DNA of 64,000 nt. It comes from Dyella_B sp035503745. Its GTDB lineage: Bacteria; Pseudomonadota; Gammaproteobacteria; Xanthomonadales; Rhodanobacteraceae. The position numbers were made by a program, and so were the translations under genes. The DNA is taken from the NCBI RefSeq assembly GCF_035503745.1, contig NZ_DATJTC010000018.1, positions 138,790-202,789 on the forward strand, given 5' to 3'. Of this stretch, positions 36,456 through 45,888 are shown one piece after another. Each line of letters starts with the position of its first letter. The first letter of the stretch is position 1. The notes beneath the pieces are model-generated. The model saw only the letters and a list, made by a program, of their open reading frames with translations. It was not told where the DNA came from and made no database searches.

Positions 36456-37889
36456 CTACATGGCCTCGAAGTGATCCAGGCACTGGCCCAGCAGCTGCAT
36501 GGCCTCGCGCAGCTCGGCCACGGAAAGGCCGCAATACCCCAGGATCAGGCCCTGCCGCTGGGGCGGATGGATGTAGAGCGGGCTGATCGGATAAAGGCCC
36601 AGGCCGCGTTCATGCGCATACGCGATCAAGGCTTCGCAGCGGGCGCGGTCATAGTCGCGCAGCCATGCCACCACGTGCATGCCGGCGGGTGTGTCGCTGA
36701 TCTGGATCCGGTCGCCGGCGTGTTCGCGCAGGCTCGCGATAGTCGCTTCGCGGCGCGCCTTCAATTCCTTGCGCGCCAGCCGCAAGTGGCGTTCGAAGCC
36801 GCCGTCTTCCATGAAGCGGGCCAGCGCGGCTTGTTCGATCACCGGACAGGCGATGTCGCCCAGGTATTTGGCATTGAGGAAATCGACGCGCAGTGCGGCG
36901 GGCAACACCATGTACGCCAGACGCAGGCCGCCGAACATGACTTTGGAGAAGGTGCCGACGTAGATCACGCGATCGGCTTCGTCCAGCGCGCGCAGTGCGG
37001 CGAGCGGATGCGCGTCGTAGCGGAACTCGCCGTCGTAGTCGTCCTCGAGGATCCAGCAGTTGTGCTCGCCCGCGTAGCGCAGCAGCTCCACCCGGCGTTG
37101 CAGCGACATCACCGCGCCGGTGGGAAAGTGGTGCGAAGGGGTAACGTAAATCAGTCGCGGCGAATCGTCGGGAAGCTGGCGGCAGATCATGCCTTCGTCA
37201 TCGGTATTGACCGGAATCAGCGTAGCGCCGTGGGCGACAAGCGCCTGGTGCGCACTGAAGTAATGCGGCTCTTCCAGCACCACCGGATCGCCTTCGTTGA
37301 GCAGCACGCGTGCAGTGAGGTCGATGGCCTGCTGCGTACCGGCCACGATCAGCACGTCGTCGGGTTCGGCATGCACGCCGCGGCGGCGTGCGAGGTAGTC
37401 GCACGTCTGCTTGCGCAATGCGCCGACGCCGGCGACCTCGGTGATGTTCAACCGCGTATAGGCGGCCGCACGCGCCAGCTCACGCCCCCATGCATTGTTG
37501 AGCGCGGGGTTGATCTGCGGATTGCCGTATTGCAGGTTGTAGCGCACGTTGCGATGCATGCGCGGGATGTCCCAGTCGCGCACAGCGCGCGCGCGCTGGG
37601 CGTAGCGGGAAGGTGCCTGGATTTCCTTTTTCGCGTGTTGCGGCGCGGGCCTTGCGCGCAGGTCGCTGACGTAGCTGCCCGAACCGACGCGGCCATCGAT
37701 GTAGCCTTCGGCACGCAACTGCTCGTAGGCGGCAAGCACGGTGGTGCGCGAAAGCTCCAGTTCGTCGGCCAATTCACGCGTGGGCGGCAACTGCGTGCCA
37801 GCGGTGATCCGTCCATCGAGGATGGACGCTTTCAGCGCACGCGTCAGCTGTTCGTAAAGCGGTCCTCGCCCGTCCAGTTCCAGGTACAC
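36456..37889 (-). CDS. MocR/PdxR-family regulator (GntR HTH fused to aminotransferase fold)
   Basis: 477 aa with a GTG start at 37889 preceded by GGAGGG. Residues about 10-75 form a GntR winged HTH (PLYEQLTRALKASILDGRI, LELSRTTVLAAYEQLRAEGYI). The rest is an aminotransferase-I domain with LEDDYDGEFRY and the PLP lysine in YVGTFSKVMFGGLRLAY. Such proteins use PLP or PLP-linked amino acids as effectors (PLP, GABA, taurine, ectoine genes). No obvious target gene faces it. Confidence 0.9.
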   Translation of the reverse strand: MYLELDGRGPLYEQLTRALKASILDGRITAGTQLPPTRELADELELSRTTVLAAYEQLRAEGYIDGRVGSGSYVSDLRARPAPQHAKKEIQAPSRYAQRARAVRDWDIPRMHRNVRYNLQYGNPQINPALNNAWGRELARAAAYTRLNITEVAGVGALRKQTCDYLARRRGVHAEPDDVLIVAGTQQAIDLTARVLLNEGDPVVLEEPHYFSAHQALVAHGATLIPVNTDDEGMICRQLPDDSPRLIYVTPSHHFPTGAVMSLQRRVELLRYAGEHNCWILEDDYDGEFRYDAHPLAALRALDEADRVIYVGTFSKVMFGGLRLAYMVLPAALRVDFLNAKYLGDIACPVIEQAALARFMEDGGFERHLRLARKELKARREATIASLREHAGDRIQISDTPAGMHVVAWLRDYDRARCEALIAYAHERGLGLYPISPLYIHPPQRQGLILGYCGLSVAELREAMQLLGQCLDHFEAM

Positions 37890-37900
37890 GCACGACCCTC

Positions 37901-37960
37901 CAATTGGTACCTAGAAATTACGGTCAATTGGTTATGGAGGGAATGTGCCTAGATACCTAG
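37901..37960. promoter_or_regulatory. repeated motifs upstream of mocR
   Basis: Two copies of CAATTGG (37901, 37925; 24 bp apart) and two of TACCTAG (37908, 37954) stand upstream of the GTG. MocR regulators commonly bind spaced direct repeats, so these may be their sites. Confidence 0.4.
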
Positions 37961-38217
37961 TCTGAATGGGTCACGGGTTCACGAGCCATTCCCGGCCGCT
38001 CCCCAGGCCGGTACTCCGGCGGCGATGTCTCCCTCACTCCCCGCCCCCACGGGGTGGCCTGCAAGCGCCACTCCGTGGGTCTTCTTGTCGTGAAAGCATG
38101 ATGTTTGGCTTGCGCGAAGCTGAAGGCCGCATGCCTGCGTCGAATGTTCACGCCGATCCGTGTGCAATGCCGTACGCCGGGGAGGTCGAGCATTGCCCGC
38201 TGGAGGGTTGCGCGTGG
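37961..38217. other. non-coding stretch upstream of mocR
   Basis: Apart from a GC-rich segment near 38030-38055 I see no gene, RNA or clear repeat here. The open frames that cross it have no family resemblance. Confidence 0.5.
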
Positions 38218-39072
38218 TTATTTGCGCGAGGAACTCTGGAAAGGCCGCTCGCGCAGCCACTTGGTGGCGATCCATTTTTCGCCCTTGGTCACCGGCAGAC
38301 CCGCGTGCAGGGACGCGGTATCGCCCGTGTCGTAAGCGAAATAGACGGCCGAACCGCGCAATGCGGTCACGGTGAGCCCGATTTCCGGAAAGGCGGTGCC
38401 GCCGCCGGCCTCGGGCGTGTTCAGATACATCACCACGCTGGCGATGCGCTGGCCGCCCTTGGCGGTGATGGCGGCGAAGCCGGGTTGTTCGGGATCGAAC
38501 CAGTCGTAGTGGGGCTCATATTGTTGTCCTGGCAGGTAATGCAGCACCTGCAGGCCCTCGCCGTGTTCGACGGGGATGTTCAGCAAGGCGGCAATGCGTT
38601 GTTCGATGCGCTTGACCAGGGTGGTTTCGCCGATACCGAAAAACATGCCTTCGCTGGTGCGGCGTGCATCTACTTGCTGCTTGCCGTCACTGTCCACCGT
38701 CATGGCTCGTTGCAGGCGCGGTTTCGCCTCCAGGACCAGCGCCTCGCATTCGCCTTGCGACAGCAGGTTGCCCAGCACGCGCAGCGCGGGCGATTCGACG
38801 CTGAGCGAAACATCGATGGTGCGCCCTTCGGCGATCGCCTGCGGCGGCTCGGGGTGGCGCGTGCGGCGGCCCTGGGTTTTGGGCGACTGTGCCCGCGCGT
38901 CGAGTGCCGAGATCGGCATGTTGAGCACGGTGGCGACGATGGTGCGGCTCTGCCGCGCGTCGTAACCGGAATCGAGCATCAGCTTGAGTACGGCCTCCAC
39001 GCTGTGGCCGTCGCGGGTGGTGGAAAGAATCCAGTCGCGCAGTTCGGGGGTGATCGGTGAGTGCGATTTCAT
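38218..39072 (-). CDS. 2OG-Fe(II) oxygenase, prolyl 4-hydroxylase-like
   Basis: 284 aa from the ATG at 39072. After an N-terminal helical stretch (PELRDWILSTTRDGHSVEAV) comes a P4Hc-type double-stranded beta-helix: iron ligands H-x-D in HYDWFDPE, the distal His in ASLHAGLPVTKGEKW, and the 2OG-binding Lys in GEKWIATKW. The substrate is unknown. It follows the prolyl oligopeptidase gene after 62 bp on the same strand, which may be coincidence or a proline-peptide link. Confidence 0.87.
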   Translation of the reverse strand: MKSHSPITPELRDWILSTTRDGHSVEAVLKLMLDSGYDARQSRTIVATVLNMPISALDARAQSPKTQGRRTRHPEPPQAIAEGRTIDVSLSVESPALRVLGNLLSQGECEALVLEAKPRLQRAMTVDSDGKQQVDARRTSEGMFFGIGETTLVKRIEQRIAALLNIPVEHGEGLQVLHYLPGQQYEPHYDWFDPEQPGFAAITAKGGQRIASVVMYLNTPEAGGGTAFPEIGLTVTALRGSAVYFAYDTGDTASLHAGLPVTKGEKWIATKWLRERPFQSSSRK

Positions 39073-39134
39073 GGACAAAGCATGCCACAGCGATGCATCC
39101 GGCCGCATCGTGGCAGCCGGATGCCACGATGCAT

Positions 39135-41258
39135 TTATTGCAGGCGGTCCCACAAGAATGTGTAGGCGAGCGCGTGCATGTACGCGGTCTGCTTGTTGTC
39201 CGCGCCGGCACCGTGGCCGCCTTCGGTGTTTTCGAAGAACCACACGTTCTTGTAGCCCATGCCTTCCATCTTAGCGGCCATCTTGCGTGCTTGCACCGGG
39301 CCCACGCGGTCGTCGCTGGTGGTGGTGTAGAACAGCACCGGCGGGTAGGCGGCACCGGCTTTCACGTTTTGATACGGAGAGAAGGTCTTGATGAAATTCC
39401 ACTGCTTGGGATCGTCGGGATTGCCATATTCGGCAATCCACGATGCGCCCGCGGATAAATGCGTGTAGCGCTTCATGTCCAGCAGCGGCACTTCGCAGGC
39501 AATGGCGCCGAACAGCTGCGGATAAAGCGTGAGCATGTTGCCCATCAGCAGGCCGCCGTTGCTGCCGCCCTCGGCGCCCAGGTGCGCGGGCGAGGTGACC
39601 CCGCGCTTGATCAGGTCCTGGGCCACGGCCGCGAAATCCTCGTAGGCGCGCAGGCGGTTGGCCTGCAACGCGGCCTCGTGCCAGCGCGGCCCGTATTCGC
39701 CGCCGCCGCGGATGTTGGCGATGACGTACACGCCGCCACGCTCCAGCCACGCGCGGCCGATGGTGCCGCTATAGGTTGGCTGCAACGACACTTCGAAACC
39801 GCCGTAGCCGTACAGCAGCGTGCGGTTCTTGCCGTTAAGCCGCATGCCCTTGGGCGCGATCTCAAAGTAGGGCACTTGGGTGCCGTCACGGGAGGCGACG
39901 AAGTGCTGGCTGACTTCGAACGTCGATGCATCGAAGAACGCCGGGCTCTGCTTGATCGTCTGCGCCTGCCCTTCGCCCAGCACGCCGCGCTGCAGTGTGG
40001 TGGGGGTGAGGAAGCCGGCCACGCGCAGCCAGTATTCGTCGCTGTGGTCCGGATCGGTATCGACCACCTCCACGGTGCTGAACGTCGGCGCGCCGGGCAT
40101 GGCTTGGCGCGTCCAGTCGCCGCTGTCCTTGGGCGTCAGCACGTCGAGGCGGCTTTTCACGTCGTCCATCACATTGAGGATGAGGTGATGCCGTGTCCAT
40201 GCGTAGCTGGACAGCGCGGTGTGCTGATCGGGTGTGAACAGGGTGATGAACTGGCGCTTGCCGGCGATGAAGTCGTCGTACTTGATGGCGATCAAGGCGC
40301 CGGAGGGATAAGTGGCTCCGCCAATCGTCCACGCCTTGCGCAGTTGCACCAGCAGCCATTGCCGGTGCGGATCGGCGTTGGCGTCGCTGGGGACGTCCAG
40401 ATGGATCAGCTTGCCGTCCTTGAGCTGATAGGTGTCGCTATGGAAAAAGTCGTGCGCCACGCCGATGAAGTCGCGCTCGAAGCCCGGCGTGCGATCGTGC
40501 ACGGCGTTGACGGCGAGGTCGTCGGCCTTGCCTTCATACACCGTTGTCGCGGCGCTGAGTGGCGTGCCGCGCTTCCACACCTTGGCGATGCGCGGATAGC
40601 TTGAGGTGGTCATTGATCCGGGGCCGAAATCGGTGCCGACGTAGAGATGGTCGTCGTCGATCCAGCTGGCCTGCGTCTTGGCCACCGGCAAGTGGAAGCC
40701 GTCCTTGACGAAGGATTTGCTGGCGATGTCGAACTCGCGCACTTCCACCGCGTCACCGCCGCCGGGCGAGAGCGAGATCAGGCAGCGCGTGTAGGCGGGC
40801 TTGAGGCAATCGCTGCCCTTGAATACCCATTGCTTGCCTTCGGCCCGGTTCAGGGCATCGATGTCCAGCAGCACGTCCCATTGCGGGGCGGCCTTGCGGT
40901 ATTGGGCCAGTGTGGTGCGGCGCCAGATGCCGCGTGGATGGGTCTTGTCCTGCCAGAAGTTGTAGAGATAGTCGCCGCGCCGCTCCACGAACGGAATGCG
41001 CGCGTCGGAATCGAGCACTGCCAGGATGCGGTCGCGCGTCTTGGCAAATTCGGCGCTGTCGGCGAACTGTTTTTGCGTGATGGCGTTCTGCGCCTTCACC
41101 CAGTCTGTCGCGCGCGCGCCGTGGATGTCTTCCAGCCACAGATAAGGATCGTCGCCGGGTGCCGGGTTGCCGGCGGTGGAAGTGTCGCTTGCGTGAGCCA
41201 TGCCGCCCATGATGACGGCCCATGCCAGGGCCAGCTTGATCGGGTTCTTCGCACGCAT
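39135..41258 (-). CDS. prolyl oligopeptidase family (S9A) serine peptidase, secreted
   Basis: 707 aa from the ATG at 41258 (GGAG upstream) with a signal peptide ending at MAHAS. An N-terminal beta-propeller (DPYLWLEDIHGARATDWVKAQN) is followed by the alpha/beta-hydrolase domain with the nucleophile in GAEGGSNGGLLMG, Asp in TTTSDDRVGPVQA and His in EGGHGAG. It cleaves after proline in peptides of about 30 residues or less. Probably periplasmic. Confidence 0.93.
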   Translation of the reverse strand: MRAKNPIKLALAWAVIMGGMAHASDTSTAGNPAPGDDPYLWLEDIHGARATDWVKAQNAITQKQFADSAEFAKTRDRILAVLDSDARIPFVERRGDYLYNFWQDKTHPRGIWRRTTLAQYRKAAPQWDVLLDIDALNRAEGKQWVFKGSDCLKPAYTRCLISLSPGGGDAVEVREFDIASKSFVKDGFHLPVAKTQASWIDDDHLYVGTDFGPGSMTTSSYPRIAKVWKRGTPLSAATTVYEGKADDLAVNAVHDRTPGFERDFIGVAHDFFHSDTYQLKDGKLIHLDVPSDANADPHRQWLLVQLRKAWTIGGATYPSGALIAIKYDDFIAGKRQFITLFTPDQHTALSSYAWTRHHLILNVMDDVKSRLDVLTPKDSGDWTRQAMPGAPTFSTVEVVDTDPDHSDEYWLRVAGFLTPTTLQRGVLGEGQAQTIKQSPAFFDASTFEVSQHFVASRDGTQVPYFEIAPKGMRLNGKNRTLLYGYGGFEVSLQPTYSGTIGRAWLERGGVYVIANIRGGGEYGPRWHEAALQANRLRAYEDFAAVAQDLIKRGVTSPAHLGAEGGSNGGLLMGNMLTLYPQLFGAIACEVPLLDMKRYTHLSAGASWIAEYGNPDDPKQWNFIKTFSPYQNVKAGAAYPPVLFYTTTSDDRVGPVQARKMAAKMEGMGYKNVWFFENTEGGHGAGADNKQTAYMHALAYTFLWDRLQ

Positions 41259-41365
41259 GTTTGCGCTCCGTGGTGGGCGCGAGCTTGAGAACCCGCGCAG
41301 AAGCCAGAGCATGCATGCGTGAGCCCGGGGAACGCCAGTGGAGAAGGTCAGCGGAGCCCCGGGAG

Positions 41366-41391
41366 ATTCCCCTCGCCCAAGCGAGGGGAAT
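41366..41391. repeat. 11-bp perfect hairpin 3' of hppA
   Basis: ATTCCCCTCGC / GCGAGGGGAAT around CCAA. It lies 13 bp after the hppA stop and has no U-tract, so it may stabilise the mRNA rather than end it. Confidence 0.5.
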
Positions 41392-41404
41392 CGGCCGTAG
41401 ACGA

Positions 41405-43432
41405 TCAGAGCAACGGAATCAGTAGCAGCGCCACGATGTTGATGATCTTGATCAGCGGGTTCACCGCCGGACCTGCGGTGTCTTTGTACGGATCGCCCAC
41501 GGTATCGCCGGTCACCGCCGCCTTGTGCGCGTCGGAGCCTTTGCCGCCGAAGTTGCCATCCTCGATGTACTTCTTGGCGTTGTCCCATGCGCCGCCGCCG
41601 GTGGTCATGGAGATGGCCACGAACAGGCCCGTGACGATGGTGCCGATCAGCATGCCGCCCAGCGCGACCGGGCCGAGCAGGAAGCCGACCAGGATCGGAA
41701 TCAGCACCGGCAGCAGCGAGGGCACCATCATTTCATTGATCGCCGACTTGGTCAGCATGTCCACCGCGCGCGAATAGTCGGGCTTGGTGGTGCCTTCCAT
41801 GATACCCTTGATCTCGCGGAACTGCCGGCGCACTTCCTCCACCACGGAGCCGGCGGCACGGCCGACCGCCTCCATGGCCATCGCGCCGAACAGGTACGGG
41901 ATCAGGCCGCCGATCAGGAGGCCCACGATCACCCGGTGATCGGACAGATCGAAGCTAAACACCTTGCCCGGATGATCCAGCGCCAGACGGTGCGTGTAGT
42001 CGGCGAACAGCACCAGCGCGGCCAGGCCGGCCGAGCCGATCGCGTAGCCCTTGGTCACGGCCTTGGTGGTGTTGCCGACCGCATCGAGCGGATCGGTGAC
42101 GCCGCGCACTTCGGCGGGAAGTTCCGCCATCTCGGCGATGCCGCCGGCGTTGTCGGTGATCGGGCCATAGGCGTCCAGTGCCACGATCATGCCGGTCATC
42201 GACAGCATGGCCGTGGCGGCGATGGCGATGCCGTACAGGCCCGCCAGCGCGTACGCGCCCCAGATCGCCGCGCATACAGCCAACACCGGCAGCGCGGTGG
42301 ATTTCATCGACACGCCGATGCCGGCGATGATGTTGGTCGCGTGTCCGGTCGTGGACGACTTGGCCACGTGACGTACCGGCGCGTACTCGGTGGCGGTGTA
42401 GTACTCGGTGATCACTACGATGATCGCGGTCAGTACCAGGCCGATCAGCGCGCTGCCGTAGAGGTTTTTCACGCCCAGCGTGGCATCGGCCATCAGCGCG
42501 GTGGTGATCGGCCAGAACGCGATCGCGGCGAGCACGCCTGAGACCATCACGCCCATGTACAGCGCGCTCATGATTTTGGCGCCGCCGCGAACACGCACGA
42601 AGAACGTGCCGATCACCGAGGCGATGATCGAAGCGCCGCCCAGCAGCAGCGGATACAGCACCGAGTTGGAACCGGCCTGGTCGCCAAGCACGCCGCCCAG
42701 CAGCATGCTGGCGATCAGCGTCACCGCGTAGGTTTCGAACAGGTCCGCCGCCATGCCCGCGCAATCGCCCACGTTGTCGCCGACGTTGTCGGCGATCACG
42801 GCCGGATTGCGCGGATCGTCTTCCGGAATGCCCGCCTCGACCTTGCCGACCAGGTCCGCGCCCACATCCGCACCTTTGGTGAAGATGCCGCCGCCAAGGC
42901 GCGCGAAGATCGAAATCAGCGAGGAACCGAAGGCCAGGCCCACCATCGCATGCAGGGCGCGTTCGGTGTCGTAGCCGGCGTGGATCAGCGCCACGTAGTA
43001 GCCGGCCACGCCGAGCAGGGCGAGGCCCACCACCAGCATGCCGGTGATCGCGCCGCCGCGGAAGGCGACATTCAGTGCCGGGGCCAGGCCGCCGCGTGCC
43101 GCCTCGGCCGTGCGCACGTTGGCGCGAACCGAGACATTCATACCGATGTAGCCGGTCGCCCCCGACAGGATGGCGCCGATCGCAAAACCGATCGCCGTGC
43201 CCCAGTCCAGGGCGAACCCTATGATGACCAGCAGCACCGCGCCCACCAAGGCGATCGTGCGGTACTGGCGGTTGAGGTAGGCGCGGGCGCCTTCCTGGAT
43301 AGCCGAGGCGATTTCCTGCATGCGCGCGTTGCCTGGCGATTTCGCCAGCACCCAGCGCACGGAAAACGCCCCGTACAAAATCGCCACGACCGCGCAAGCC
43401 AACGCGATCCACAAGCCATACTGCTGCAGCAT
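41405..43432 (-). CDS. hppA: K+-independent membrane-bound proton-translocating pyrophosphatase
   Basis: 675 aa with about 15-16 membrane helices. The PPi site is seen in GGIFTKGADVGADLVGKVE (180-198), EDDPRNP and DNVGDNVGDCAGMAADLFE. The lysine in GNTTKA (K457) marks the K+-independent, H+-pumping subfamily, where K+-dependent enzymes have alanine. It couples PPi hydrolysis to proton export. GGAGG lies before the ATG. It follows pfp on the same strand after 267 bp. Confidence 0.94.
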   Translation of the reverse strand: MLQQYGLWIALACAVVAILYGAFSVRWVLAKSPGNARMQEIASAIQEGARAYLNRQYRTIALVGAVLLVIIGFALDWGTAIGFAIGAILSGATGYIGMNVSVRANVRTAEAARGGLAPALNVAFRGGAITGMLVVGLALLGVAGYYVALIHAGYDTERALHAMVGLAFGSSLISIFARLGGGIFTKGADVGADLVGKVEAGIPEDDPRNPAVIADNVGDNVGDCAGMAADLFETYAVTLIASMLLGGVLGDQAGSNSVLYPLLLGGASIIASVIGTFFVRVRGGAKIMSALYMGVMVSGVLAAIAFWPITTALMADATLGVKNLYGSALIGLVLTAIIVVITEYYTATEYAPVRHVAKSSTTGHATNIIAGIGVSMKSTALPVLAVCAAIWGAYALAGLYGIAIAATAMLSMTGMIVALDAYGPITDNAGGIAEMAELPAEVRGVTDPLDAVGNTTKAVTKGYAIGSAGLAALVLFADYTHRLALDHPGKVFSFDLSDHRVIVGLLIGGLIPYLFGAMAMEAVGRAAGSVVEEVRRQFREIKGIMEGTTKPDYSRAVDMLTKSAINEMMVPSLLPVLIPILVGFLLGPVALGGMLIGTIVTGLFVAISMTTGGGAWDNAKKYIEDGNFGGKGSDAHKAAVTGDTVGDPYKDTAGPAVNPLIKIINIVALLLIPLL

Positions 43433-43580
43433 CGGTGCCTCCCCTCCAGTGGTGTCGGCCGCCCGGACGGGCGGTCGGAGTCGAGTATAGGCAGAGGATG
43501 TGTGACGGAATGTTGTGCGGCGCAGCGGATGGACGCGCTATTTGCCGCATCCGTCGTGCATGTTCTTGCCCAATGCTGCT

Positions 43581-43690
43581 CCTCCCCCTGCTTGCATGGG
43601 GGTGAGAGGGGGTGCTCTTCATGCGCTTACCTGCATCGAGGCAAGATTGCCCGCCGTCCCCAGCCCTCCCCTGCAGGCAGGGAAGGGAGT
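43581..43690. repeat. pair of inverted REP-like palindromes
   Basis: CCCCCTGC-type / CATGGGGG hairpin with a GAGAGGGGG tail (about 43585-43615) and an opposed copy with CCCTCCCCTGCAGGCAGGGA (about 43661-43686), separated by about 45 bp. They lie in the 267-bp hppA-pfp gap, which holds no gene. Confidence 0.5.
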
Positions 43691-43699
43691 GATGGCGCA

Positions 43700-44971
43700 T
43701 CAATGCGCGAAATCAGGCAACCGCTTCGCCACCGCCACATTCTTCAACTGCACATACTTGGGCAGCCCGTCGCGACCATAGGGCAAGGGCGCTTCGCCCT
43801 GGATCAGCGGCGCGAGATAGCGGCGCGCAGCGGCGGTGATGCCCAAGCCATCGCGCGTGAGAAAATTTGCCGGCATTTTCTTTTCGCGATTGGCGATCTT
43901 GTCCAGCGCGGCCGGTTCGATCTTCCAGCGGTACGGCGCATCGGCCGTGCGCACGATCACCGGCATCACCGCGTTCATACCCTTGAGCGCGTATTCCACC
44001 GCGGCCTTGCCTACGGCGTAGGCCTGGTCGGCATCGGTCTTGGAGGCCATGTGACGCGCCGCGCGCTGCAGGTAATCGGGCAGCGCCCAGTGATATTTGT
44101 AGCCGAGCTTGTCCTTGACCAGCGCCGCCAGCACCGGTGCCACGCCGCCCAGCTGCGTGTGGCCGAACGCATCGCGCGTGCCGGCCTCGGCCAGAAACTG
44201 GCCCCGGGCGTTGCGGATGCCTTCGGAGGCGACCACCGTGCACCAGCCCACGCGCTCCACCGTGGCTTTTACCTTGGCGATGAAGGCGGCCTCGTCGAAC
44301 ACGCGCTCGGGGAACAGGATGATGTGCGGCGGCGCGTCCTGGCCTTCGCCGGCCAGGCCCGACGCGGCGGCGATCCAGCCCGCGTGGCGGCCCATCACTT
44401 CCAGGATGAACACCTTGGTGGACGTGTCGGCCATCGAGGCCACGTCCAGGCTCGCTTCCAGCGTGGACACCGCCGTGTACTTGGCCACCGAACCGAAGCC
44501 GGGACAGCAGTCGGTGACGGCCAGGTCGTTGTCCACTGTCTTGGGCACGCCGATGCAGCGGATGTCGTAGCCCATCGCCTTGCCGAGCTGGGAGATCTTC
44601 AGCGCCGTGTCGGCCGAATCGTTGCCGCCGTTGTAGAGGAACCAGCGGATGTCGTGCGCGCGCAACACTTCGATCAGGCGCTCGTACTCGGCGCGATTGG
44701 CGTCCAGCGACTTGAGCTTGTAGCGGCACGAACCGAACGCGCCGCCGGGCGTGTGGCGCAGCGCTTCGATGGCGGCGGCGGTTTCCTTGCCGGTATCGAT
44801 CAGTTCCTCGCGCAACGCACCCAGGATGCCGTTGCGAGCCGCGTACACTTTCACGCCGTGCGCACGCGCGGTCTGGATGACGCCGGCAGCGGTGGCATTG
44901 ATCACGGCGGTGACGCCGCCGGACTGCGCATACAGCAGGCGACCGGCGGCGGGGCGGGCTTTGGGCTTCAT
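43700..44971 (-). CDS. pfp: pyrophosphate-dependent 6-phosphofructokinase
   Basis: 423 aa from the ATG at 44971 (GGAGAG 5 nt upstream). Group II PFK: GGNDS at 115-119 replaces GGDGS of ATP enzymes, and PKTVDND at 143-149 carries the PPi-type lysine. Both changes block ATP and favour PPi. It works reversibly between fructose 6-phosphate and fructose 1,6-bisphosphate. No ATP-PFK is seen in this window. It lies between adk (divergent) and hppA. Confidence 0.92.
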   Translation of the reverse strand: MKPKARPAAGRLLYAQSGGVTAVINATAAGVIQTARAHGVKVYAARNGILGALREELIDTGKETAAAIEALRHTPGGAFGSCRYKLKSLDANRAEYERLIEVLRAHDIRWFLYNGGNDSADTALKISQLGKAMGYDIRCIGVPKTVDNDLAVTDCCPGFGSVAKYTAVSTLEASLDVASMADTSTKVFILEVMGRHAGWIAAASGLAGEGQDAPPHIILFPERVFDEAAFIAKVKATVERVGWCTVVASEGIRNARGQFLAEAGTRDAFGHTQLGGVAPVLAALVKDKLGYKYHWALPDYLQRAARHMASKTDADQAYAVGKAAVEYALKGMNAVMPVIVRTADAPYRWKIEPAALDKIANREKKMPANFLTRDGLGITAAARRYLAPLIQGEAPLPYGRDGLPKYVQLKNVAVAKRLPDFAH

Positions 44972-45159
44972 CGGCACTCTCCAGGCAGATGTGACACTTG
45001 GGCTTCAATCATCGATTACATGCGTATCAACCACTTGGCGGCCTTTACGCCGTTTTGCGGTTTGACGATACCCCCCGCAGACGGTACTTTGGCCGTATCA
45101 TTTAAAGAATCCGTGGAACTGCGGCAGTGTGCGGCAGAACGCGGGTCTTGTGGAGTTCT

Positions 45160-45744
45160 ATGCGACTTGTCCTCCTAGGTGCGCCCGGTTCGGGCAAGGG
45201 TACCCAGGCTGCCCGGCTCAAGGCCGATCTGGGCGTGCCGCACATCTCGACCGGCGACATGCTGCGCGCGGCGGTGAAAGCGGGTACGCCCCTTGGCGTG
45301 AAGGCCAAGGCCGTGATGGACGCGGGCCAGCTGGTGTCCGACGACATCCTGCTCGGCATGCTGGAAGAACGCCTCGCCGAAGCGGACGTGAAGTCCGGCT
45401 TCATCCTCGACGGCTACCCGCGCAACCTCGCGCAGGCCGACGCGCTCGATCACCTGCTTACCAAGATCGGCCAGCCGCTCGATGCGGTGGTCAAGCTTGA
45501 AGTGCCCAGCGAAGTGATCATCAAGCGCTGCGAGATCCGCTTCGCGGCCGAGCACCGCAAGGACGACGATCCGGTGGTGGTGCGCGACCGCTTGAAGGTC
45601 TACGCCCAGCAGACCGCGCCGGTTGCCGATTTCTACGCCCGCCGCGGCAAGCTGCAAGTGGTCGATGGCGTGGGTGAGCTGGACGAAGTCACCGCGCGCG
45701 TCAAGCGCGCGCTCGCCGCCGAATCGGCGGCCGCCAACGGCTGA
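45160..45744 (+). CDS. adk: adenylate kinase
   Basis: 194 aa from the ATG at 45160 with TGGAG before it. P-loop GAPGSGKGTQ, HISTGDMLR, and GFILDGYPRNLAQA are intact. The LID is short (RFAAEHRKDDDPVVVRDRL), without the zinc-type insertion of the long forms, as in other xanthomonads. Interconverts 2 ADP with ATP and AMP. A REP-like pair separates it from mpl. Confidence 0.95.
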   Translation: MRLVLLGAPGSGKGTQAARLKADLGVPHISTGDMLRAAVKAGTPLGVKAKAVMDAGQLVSDDILLGMLEERLAEADVKSGFILDGYPRNLAQADALDHLLTKIGQPLDAVVKLEVPSEVIIKRCEIRFAAEHRKDDDPVVVRDRLKVYAQQTAPVADFYARRGKLQVVDGVGELDEVTARVKRALAAESAAANG

Positions 45745-45755
45745 CCGCTTTTCTT

Positions 45756-45778
45756 CCTCTCCCCCTTCGGGGAGAGGG
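45756..45778. repeat. REP-like palindrome, first of an inverted pair
   Basis: CCTCTCCCC / GGGGAGAGG around CTTC, followed by TTGGGGTGGGG. It lies 12 bp after the adk stop. Confidence 0.7.
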
Positions 45779-45888
45779 TTGGGGTGGGGGGCTGCTTGCC
45801 ATCACCTGCATGTTCGACCGCGCAGCGATTTCGCAACACTTCAGCGACAAAGCTGTGTCTGTGTCGCAAGATCGACCCCTCATCCCAG

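Noticed and set aside
35523..37952. 809-codon open frame on the plus strand
   Set aside because: It is antisense to ppa and mocR, both of which have clear family motifs; its translation is a shadow of high-GC codons.
41366..41391. Rho-independent terminator of hppA
   Set aside because: The hairpin is excellent, but no T-run follows on either strand, so I list it only as a hairpin.
42950..45178. 742-codon plus-strand open frame
   Set aside because: It is antisense to hppA and pfp and crosses the REP-like pair; a shadow frame.
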